40,000 nt of DNA from Actinidia chinensis (lineage: Eukaryota > Streptophyta > Magnoliopsida > Ericales > Actinidiaceae). Made by a program: the position numbers and the translations under genes. The notes under the pieces are model-generated. The model did no database searches. It saw only the letters and a list, made by a program, of their open reading frames with translations, and was not told the DNA's origin. Numbering within the stretch: position 1 is the first letter of the stretch; each line of letters opens with the position of its first letter. The stretch is taken from positions 1 to 40,000 of the forward strand of contig VIGQ01000593.1 of assembly GCA_009663005.1 (NCBI GenBank), in the 5' to 3' direction. Positions 32,511-40,000 of this stretch are shown here, piece after piece.

Positions 32511-32662
32511 TAGGTCTAGCGGATAAAGATTTTTGATCTTAGCTTGTAGGTCGCGTGTCAATTCATAGTGTCCACAAAATTTAAAATATTAATGATTATC
32601 AAGCTAGCCCAAAATAAAGATTTTTGATCTTGTAGGTTGTGTGTTCAATTCCTAACAGTGTT
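32511..32662 (+). mobile_element. Two tRNA-headed SINE-like fragments in tandem
   Basis: The first copy reads TAGGTCTAGCGGATAAAGAT, then CTTGTAGGTCGCGTGTCAAT. This resembles the A-box and B-box head of plant tRNA-derived SINEs (typically a GGT.TAGCGGTTAAAGA start and a GTCGCGTGTTCGAATCC region). A second partial copy, from AATAAAGATTTTTGATCTTG to GTTGTGTGTTCAATTCCTAA, lies about 81 bp downstream. No full body or A-rich tail is evident. These are likely truncated relics, not active genes. Confidence 0.45.
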
Positions 32663-33052
32663 TTGAAACCTCGGGATCGGTGTTCGAAACCGAAAAAAAA
32701 TAGCAAAGTCACGGGTCACTGGTTCAACCGTCGGGGTCAACCGTATTGACCCGTGATTATCATTAATTATTGTCATTATTTATTTATAATAGTAATAAAA
32801 AATATTTTTTTATTTTTTAGAATTAATTTTATACTTAAAAATATAAGATTTGAACTTAAAACATAACTTTTTTTTAAAAACCGTAAACCGGAGGGCGGGT
32901 CAATGACTGGTCAATCACTGGGGTTACCGGTTCAACTGCCGAGTTGACTGGGTTTGATCGGGTTTTGACGGATAACCGGACTATTTTTCCGATCGATCGA
33001 CGGTTCAACAGGTCGAAACCAAATCAATCCGGTCCAATTTTTAAAAACCATG
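32663..33052. mobile_element. GGTTCAACC-family element, copy 1
   Basis: GC-richer ends surround an AT-rich core. The left part has CACTGGTTCAACCGTCGGGG and TATTGACCCGTGATTATCAT; the core has TAATAGTAATAAAAAATATT. The right part has GGTTACCGGTTCAACTGCCG, GATCGATCGACGGTTCAACA and ends near CCAATTTTTAAAAACCATG. The two ends are weakly complementary, consistent with a MITE-like element. No coding sequence. The same layout recurs at 33,272-33,620. Confidence 0.5.
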
Positions 33053-33271
33053 ATTCATAATTCTACACAAATTTGAAATTAAAGTCTTATCATTAACATG
33101 CCCGAACGGCCCAGGGAGAATCTTTTAACAGCACTCGAGTTCCAATTCCAATCCATTAGATGCTGGCGGACACGTGGTCAGCTTCATGTCTCCGAATTGA
33201 GCTAGATGAGTTTCTGGCTGGGAGTTCATTGTAAATAAGTTTTCAAAAATAGGATGTTGAGCGAAAGCAAA

Positions 33272-33620
33272 AAAGAGATCGGATTACACGTAACTGTTCA
33301 AACCGTCGACGTCAATTGGTATGATCCATGATGTCATTAATTATGTCATTAATGTATTTATTAATAGTAATAAAATATTCTTATTTTTCTACACGAATTT
33401 TTATAACTAGAATTTAAAACTTAAAATTTTAAAATTTAAAATATAAAATCTCTTAAAAACAGTTGAACTAAACGGTTAATGGACCAGTTCAATTGGACTG
33501 GGTCACGGTTCAATCACCATTTTACGATTGGACCAAGGAACAAAATATTTAAAGGATGAGTGAACTAGGTATTTCGACCGATCGACGGTTCAACCACGCC
33601 AAATTTTTAAAACACTGAAT
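33272..33620. mobile_element. GGTTCAACC-family element, copy 2
   Basis: It matches copy 1 in order: CGTAACTGTTCAAACCGTCG, GATGTCATTAATTATGTCAT, TTAATAGTAATAAAATATTC, GACCGATCGACGGTTCAACC, then CAAATTTTTAAAACACTG. It is about 350 bp, slightly shorter than copy 1 and diverged from it by indels and substitutions. Confidence 0.5.
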
Positions 33621-34829
33621 GTAAAGGCTGTACAACAAAAAAACGAATAAATCACGCACCTAGATTTGAATCCTAGGACCGCTATGAAACCAATATCCTG
33701 GAGTTACCATCTCTTCACCAGTAAACTCCGTTGAGTACTTGCCAAAGTAAACCTTATATAGGAATTTTTATAGAAAAACCCAGTAGCAAAATATCACCAT
33801 TATACAAATAAGTTATAGCATTGAAATACTGACATATTAGGTGATATTGTTAAATATTAATGTTTGTTTTTTTTGATATAAATGTAAATTTATGTTTCTA
33901 ATTTTAATTGTAAAAAGTACAAAATTACATCACTATTTTAAAAAAGTGGAAAAAACAAAAACAAATTTTGTGTTATTATAAAATTACCGCCGCCACAACA
34001 CCTCCATCTCACCGCCACGTCACCACCCCCTACCGCCCGTCATATTTTTTTTAAAATTAATTAAAAAAAGATTAAAAACAAAACATATTTTTTCATTTTA
34101 TTTATAAAAAAAATAAATAAAACTAAAAACATATAATCAAACACAAAAAATAAAAAAATAAAAATGTTACCAAAACGTTACCCTAATAATACAAATACTT
34201 AAGGTCATAAATTTAAAGAATAAATATAATAATTATAATAAATAAAAAATAAGTACTTTAAATTTATAAATTTTAAAAATTGACATTCTCGCTTTTTCAT
34301 TGTATGTTGTAATGTAACTTAATAATTCACCTACCAGCCTAATAGTGACCCAAATCCACAATTTAGGCCATTTAGAGGGTGCATAGACGCAATAATGTTG
34401 TAGGTTAATATGATGGAACCACTTGACCTACCTGCCATCAGCACCAGATATGTTATTTTATTGACCCAAATTTTTTCCAATAGTTACACACTTATTTTTG
34501 GATGTGTGTACAAAACACACTTATTTTTATTATCTTACAAAATATCCAGGGATCCGCCAATTAGGATTTAATATTTTTTTAAAAAAATCGTAATAGGACG
34601 GGGGTCTCACTTATTTTTGAAAAAAACAAAAATGTGGTGTGCTTTTATACACTCATTTTTAAAATGTGTATTCAGTCATGATTCAACTTTTTTCTCACCT
34701 AATATAAGTTAGATGGAAAGTGGTGCTTTCTACCACCTCCCCATATTCTGAGATCACATTTAAAGAAAAAGTGCTTAGGATCACCTCAATTATCAAGATA
34801 ACTCTAAGGATCAGTTTGGTAATACTTAA
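33621..34829. other. AT-rich repeat-poor stretch, no gene seen
   Basis: A tRNA B-box-like GATTTGAATCCTAGGACC at about 33,664 may be a SINE scrap. A C-rich patch (ACCGCCGCCACAACACCTCC) lies at about 33,986. CACTTATTTTT occurs three times at about 34,490-34,615. No coding sequence can be supported. Confidence 0.35.
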
Positions 34830-35650
34830 AAACTAAGTTTTTTTAAATTTTGTATTAAAAAGGTCAAGATTTTTTATTTTTTTTGCTTTTGTAGCTTTAC
34901 TTTAGCTAAAATAAAAAAAAAAAACAAAAACAGAAAAGTTAAAAAGTTCAACTTGATGCTAAAATGTATTTGCTGTTTTGTAAAATAGGTACGCATGAAA
35001 ACTTTATTATTTGAGATTAATTGTATTTTATCCGATGCAGCGGCCCATATGTGATGTGCGCCCCACTTCACTCTCTCTCACCACACAGAATCATCTGTTG
35101 TGTCTCCAGGGTCAATCTAGGATACTATGTCCTCTTGGTTTTGAACTAAAAGCGGATGATAAACAAACGTCGAGTATGAGTTACACGAGAATAGTCTTAT
35201 CCCAAAATCAATTCAAAATGGTTAGTAGAAAGTCAATGTATTTGTTAGGGGATGGGAGATACCGCTTTCATTTCCTGCTTCAAAGCCCAAGAAGTATTCG
35301 GTGGTGAAAGCTCTGTCTTTCTATAGCGAATTTCAACCCTTTCCACAAACAAAACGTACTCACAAGCAACAAATTTTGGAATTGTCAAAACCCCGAAATT
35401 GTTTTCATATGTTCTCCAAAAACGTCGGTTCTTCATCTCCCACACTCATACCAAACGAGAATTTATCAAAGAATGTTTTCTCTTAATTAAATAAAATATA
35501 AATAAAAAAAAATTATAAACTTTTAAAACAAAATCTATGGCAAAGCACTCAACTTCAAATTTCCAACACAAAAAATGAAAAATAAATAAAAATGACAATT
35601 TACAAAGCTACACAAAAGCTACAGTAAACCTGATACGAATGACAGTCTTT
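34830..35650. mobile_element. Possible element with weak inverted ends enclosing a balanced-composition segment
   Basis: GCTTTTGTAGCTTTACTTTA (about 34,886) and TACAAAGCTACACAAAAGCT (about 35,601) are imperfectly inverted. Between them, 35,011-35,486 is less AT-rich and carries overlapping open frames: 98 codons plus strand at 35,011-35,307, 61 codons plus at 35,301-35,486 and 66 codons minus at 35,245-35,445. None is recognisable. It may be a captured segment within a small transposon. Confidence 0.25.
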
Positions 35651-35821
35651 TAAAAAGGGAAACTATCAAAATTCAGTGTGTCTTCTAGGCTAGGAAGGAA
35701 AACTTATTTTCCCAGCCCCTGGACAGGGGTGGGTGCGGGGTGTGTGGGGGATTGTGACTAATTTAGGCCATTTTTTTGCCACAAAACTAATCCTTCCTCC
35801 CTCCTCCATTCTTCTCATAGT

Positions 35822-36740
35822 TGATCAGAACCGAACGGTGATTGAAGCCGGTCAAGCATCGGTTACAATGGTCAGTGTTCAAACGTGGTTCAAACGGGTT
35901 ATAATAAATAAAATATAAAAATATATTAAATAAAAAATAATCATTAAAAAAATTTATAAATTGGATAAAATTATTAAAAAATAATTTTTTTATACAATTA
36001 ATTCAACATAAGTATAAGATAATAAATACCTCTATAAAAAAAAAATAAAAAATAAAAATTATGTTAAAAAATATTTAGGATGATCTTTTTCTTTTCACAA
36101 TTTAATATTTTGAAACTTTACTTATTGGTATTATTTTATTTTAAAAGAAAAAAATATAAAATTTGTCAATACGTGCATTAGTGTAAGTAGTTAATAATGT
36201 GCATTATTGTGTTTGTCTTTTATTTTTTGTATTTTTTCTTCCTATACTTTCATTTTTTATCTTTATTTTTTATTTATTTTTTATTTTACTTAGAATTATT
36301 TTTGATAATCGTATCTCGAATATCTAATATATAATAAATATTTAAAGATAGGATTTACATTTTTTTTAATGTGCACTCAATTTTTTTATTTTATTTAAAA
36401 ATAAAGTTTAAAAATTACTAGTAAAATTAAAAATTACCAAAATAAAACCAAAAAAACACAAAAATTAAAAAAACCACTAGGCACTAAATATTTGGGGATT
36501 TTTTTAAAAAAATATTGTGTTTTTTTTACTTTTTTTTTAAAACACCGGGCCGGTTCACTAAATACGGCCGATTCAAATGGTTTGAAAATACCGGACGGTT
36601 CAGCCGGTTGTTCAATCTGGGTTACAATATCCACTATACATTTTCCGGTTATTTTAATTAAACCGTCCGGGTTCACTGTCCGGTTACCGGATTCAACAGG
36701 TGTGAACCGGCCGGTTTCGGTTCGGTTTTTTTTTTATAAA
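35822..36740. mobile_element. Larger GGTTCAACC-family relative with an AT-rich core
   Basis: The left end has GAACCGAACGGTGATTGAAG and GCATCGGTTACAATGGTCAG. The right end has GACGGTTCAGCCGGTTGTTC, GTCCGGTTACCGGATTCAAC and CCGGCCGGTTTCGGTTCGG. The left AACCGAAC and the right GTTCGGTT-type motifs are inverted. The roughly 600-bp middle is very AT-rich. The open frames here (for example 36,492-36,878 plus strand) are incidental to repeats and T runs. The vocabulary is shared with copies 1 and 2, but the limits are approximate. Confidence 0.4.
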
Positions 36741-36888
36741 CTAGGCTTCTTCTTCTCTCTTTCTTCTCTCTCTCTTTCATTAATTTTTTTTTTAATAACA
36801 ATCTATTGGTTATTTATTAAAAAGAATGATCAAAAATTTTTAATTTTTTTTTTACTTTCACCTTCTTACTTTATATAATTTTTTAGAG
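36741..36888. repeat. CTT/CT microsatellite and T-rich spacer
   Basis: CTTCTTCTTCTCTCTTTCTT at about 36,747, followed by T-rich sequence up to the left end of the foldback element. Confidence 0.6.
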
Positions 36889-37433
36889 GGTGAATTACAT
36901 TGATACTCCCTGGAAAATTTGCCTTTAATACACAAAGGCACTCTAACATTTGAAAAAAAAAATACGTAACCTCCCTTGAGGTTTGAAAAATTATCCTGAC
37001 ACCCCTGACATCACTGTTTTTTTCCTTTGTATCGGTAGAAAATTACCAAAATGCTCCCCTCGCTCTCATCCCTCCACTCTGCCTCTCTTTTTGCACCCTT
37101 TTGTTATTGATAATTTTTTAATACCTGTGATTCATATTTGTAACAAAAAATGAATCCCTGTTGGGGAGTACTTTTTCTAGTGTGTTCCTTTTTGTTGCCC
37201 CTTCGATGTGGATGTTATTTTTTATTTTAGATGATTTATTTTCTTGTTAATACCTTTGATAATTTTTTTACAAAAATGAATCCCTTTGTGTTATTTTTTT
37301 TTGTTATTTTTTTACTCTTCTATTTTTTAATTTTTACTTTATTTATTTTTTTTCTTTAATTACCCCTTTGATTAATTTATTTTTAACAAAAAATGGATCA
37401 CTTTTTTTTATTTTTTCTTATTTTTTTGTACCC

Positions 37434-37465
<32 letters not shown>

Positions 37466-37665
37466 TTCCTTTGATTCATTTTTTATTTTTTCTTTAATAC
37501 CTTTTGATTCTTTTTTTTCTTTTTTTAAGACCATTTTGTGAGACATTATTTTTAAAAATTTTAAAAAATAAATCAAAAGGAATTAAAAGGGAAAAAAATC
37601 AAATAGTATTAAAAAAATAATAAAAAATAAAAAATAAAAAAATAAAAGTTTATTAAAGAAAAAAT

Positions 37666-37703
<38 letters not shown>

Positions 37704-38176
37704 AAAATAATAATAAAAAATAAAAGGGTACAAAAAGAAAAAAATAAAAAAAAGTAAAAAAAAATGTGATTCATTTTTTTGTAATTAAAAAAATTAATCA
37801 AAGGGTATTAACAAAAATAATAAATAAAGAAAAAAGAAAAAAAAATAAACAACAAAGGGGATGCATTTTTGTTTTAAAAAATATGAATTTTCAAATGGTA
37901 TTTAAAAAAAATTAGTAATAAAAAGTAAAAAATAATAAATAAATAGGTTACAAAAAGAGAGAGAGGGAGAGGGTAGTGGGGCATTTTTGATAATGTTTTA
38001 TAAGGCTTAAAAAGGAAAAAAAGTTAAGAAAGTCCCCGGGGAGAGGCGGGCAGAAGTAAGAAAATGGTCAGGGATAATTTTTCAAACCTCAGGGAAGGTC
38101 AGTGTAATTTTCAACATTAGGGGTACTTTGTGGATGTAAAGACAAACCTCAAGAGAGGGTACAGTTGTATTTCACC
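36889..38176. mobile_element. Foldback (long inverted-repeat) element, about 1.29 kb
   Basis: The left end GGTGAATTACATTGATACTC and the right end GGGTACAGTTGTATTTCACC are inverted. So are CCCTTGAGGTTTGAAAAATT (36,973) and AATTTTTCAAACCTCAGGGA (38,076), and the CTCTGCCTCTCTTTTTGCAC (37,076) and TTACAAAAAGAGAGAGAGGG (37,948) parts. The left half is T-rich and the right half is its A-rich complement, meeting near 37,550 (TTTTTAAAAATTTTAAAAAA). Each arm is about 640 bp and imperfect. Each arm carries diverged subrepeats of a TTAATACCTTTGATT...ACAAAAAATGAATCCC unit (left arm at about 37,123, 37,250 and 37,363). No transposase frame. This is a non-autonomous foldback or MULE-type element. Target-site duplication is uncertain in AT-rich flanks. 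Confidence 0.8.
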
Positions 38177-40000
38177 AAATTTTAAACACATAAGAATTTA
38201 TTATTATTTTTTTTTAATACATCTCTTCTTCCCATCATTGTACCTGTGCCCAACGTCTTCGCCATACTCGATTTTGCGCAAGATATCGCCCTAAATCCAC
38301 AATGACCCATCAGTTGGACGTCAACAGTTGTGTTAAACTAATGAAATCTTGAATAAGCCTTAGGTAATCCGAATGAAAAGGATCGAAGATCGGCGGAGTG
38401 GTGGAGGGTTTGATTTTTTACGAACTATCGCGTTGCAGTGATATAGTGGACCGGTATCTGGAGTGAGTAGATGCCCCTAGATCCTGGAAGTTATATGACT
38501 CTAAAATAGGAATGTATGCGGCGTCGACTTTGCTCCTCTTGCATGTAGGTCGAACCTAGGGGACTTTTTGTTTATACGGCGGACGATCCGAATTTGTACT
38601 ATGAGAATGTGGATCTGTTATATCGATAATCCTGTTTATATATTATGTTCGTGTGTAGATGGAGCCATCCTTGAACAGTTCTCCTTCAGAATCTTAAGAT
38701 GTCCCGATCAGATCGTTTGGTTCATCATCATTAGAGCAGTCTGCATGCATTACATAACTGATTGGTCCAGATGAGAGTCTCAATATCTCTTAATGGAATT
38801 GGAAGAATGTCAACCAGCGAGGTAATATTAGCAAGGTTGTCGTTGATAGTAGTCTGTGACATAGTTTGATTATACAGTTGCAATAGTCGCAAAATGAATA
38901 GGGGATTGCGGGTTTGGTGATCAGCGTGTTTATTACAATTATTTTATCGAGTTCTAAATTCTAACGCCTCTAATAAAATTTGACATATTATAGCACTGAA
39001 AATGTAGTCAGTCATTTGGTTATGGCATGGAATATTGAGAGGAGGATCTCTCGAATGATTCGAATGCCACTGATGAACTGATTCTCAGACATCTTGTGAT
39101 TTTTTACAAAAAGGAGTGTATTTAGCGATTGACCAGGGATCCCCTGCAATACAGCTTTCTCTCGGCATGTGCAGACTTCCACTATAATAATAAAAACATG
39201 ACTCTATATTTAAAAATGAAGTTACAAATAAGTACTTTTGCATTAAAATTAATATACCTGTTGACTTGAAATTGCTTCCCAAAGTGCATGAAAAAAATAT
39301 CCTAACCACGCAGCTATAAAACGTTTTGACGACCTTAACTATGTTTTTTAGAGGTTTGATTTTGTTGCACACGGGTTAGGGATTAAACTATCCTACAAGT
39401 GATGTGTCACTTCTGTTGGTAAGACTCTGGTGTCATAGCGATTACCATGACACGAGAAAACATTTGGCATCTACCAGAAATCAAGAATGAGGGGGCTAAT
39501 GCATACGTTGCACCACAGATTTTAGTTTATAGCAGCTAGAATATAGAGAATGTGATGTTGTGCCATTGCAAAACATGTTTCAATGGTCTTCATAAGCGCC
39601 AACAAATCGACGATTGCTGTTACCAAGCATCTGAATGGCATTCACTGCTCTTCTTTTCAATTATTAAATTTTTCAAGGTAACTCCAAGACCCAGTACCGA
39701 GTCTAACCTTCAGTTAAACCAAGATATGCGAATAAAGGGGTATGTTCGCAATTGTGGATGTGATTACCCACAACCCTCCAACAATGTTATGTAATACTCA
39801 CTTAGTCTTGTATGTTGCATCGAAATGATCAAACATAGTGGTAGGACTATGTAATAAATAGCTCCAGACTTTATTTAGGATGAACCCAGAGGAATTATTT
39901 ATAATTTTATTCGTCTCTGGATTTGTAATAAATGCTGGGAGGTATCTTTTGCTAATTAATTGATTCAAGACATGTTAGATAGAATTTAGGTCACCACGTC
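38177..40000. other. Right edge, balanced composition, no gene recognised
   Basis: AT content falls to ordinary levels. Open frames of 68-95 codons occur at 38,568-38,774 (plus), 39,085-39,372 (minus) and 39,552-39,794 (plus). A 34-codon piece near 38,771-38,870 reads MRVSISLNGIGRMSTSEVIL and onward. None matches a family I know, none has convincing splice or start context, and they do not form a consistent series on one strand. Remnants of a decayed gene or retroelement are possible. Confidence 0.3.

Noticed and set aside
33660..33685. A tRNA gene suggested by GATTTGAATCCTAGGACC
   Set aside because: It is only a B-box-like match; no cloverleaf, A box or acceptor stem could be assembled around it.
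36492..36878. A 128-codon open frame, the longest with an ATG in the window
   Set aside because: It covers the end of a repeat element plus CT and T runs (poly-Phe/Ser/Leu), so composition alone explains it.

Overview
The window looks like nuclear DNA from a flowering plant, probably a eudicot. It is AT-rich, has no compact operon-like gene layout, and contains a satellite with a monomer of about 310-315 bp (one of the two usual plant satellite size classes). It also holds SINE-like and MITE-like fragments and a long foldback element. I see no intact protein-coding gene, no tRNA or rRNA gene and no CRISPR array. The sequence shows dense one-base insertions and deletions, as in lightly polished long-read assemblies. 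Broken frames here may therefore be true decay, sequence error, or both.

Layout. (1) 1-3,716 is a low-copy-looking flank with short protein-like open stretches in shifting frames, none recognised, and a diverged direct duplication at about 2.70-3.29 kb. (2) 3,717-24,735 is one head-to-tail satellite array of about 60 monomers, all in the same orientation, interrupted at about 7,775-9,816 by 2.04 kb of unrelated AT-rich sequence. From about 4.6 to 15.8 kb the array is a trimer higher-order repeat (subtypes A, B and C, about 945 bp). From about 17.2 to 19.7 kb it is more homogeneous and includes an indel-free stretch. From about 19.7 kb to the end it consists of a 310-bp subtype marked by AATATTGAGG. 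Nearly every monomer keeps a 19-bp dyad, a 7-bp dyad and two TACGTA palindromes. (3) 24,736-27,990 is a gene-like flank with exon-like pieces, plausible splice signals and a clear coding-like block at 26,469-27,329 that is split among three frames. (4) 28,860-38,180 is a graveyard of AT-rich repeats. It has a possible hAT-like end, an insertion-like block between direct repeats, a 771-bp diverged tandem duplication, tRNA-headed SINE-like fragments, three copies of a GGTTCAACC-rich element family, and a 1.29-kb foldback element at 36,889-38,176. (5) 38,180-40,000 is more balanced in composition but has no recognisable gene.

No pathway or set of cooperating genes can be reconstructed. The noteworthy biology is structural: the internal organisation of the satellite (higher-order repeat, conserved dyads with compensatory changes, recurrent truncated monomers) and the long hairpin element. 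A centromeric role for the satellite is possible but is not shown by the sequence.
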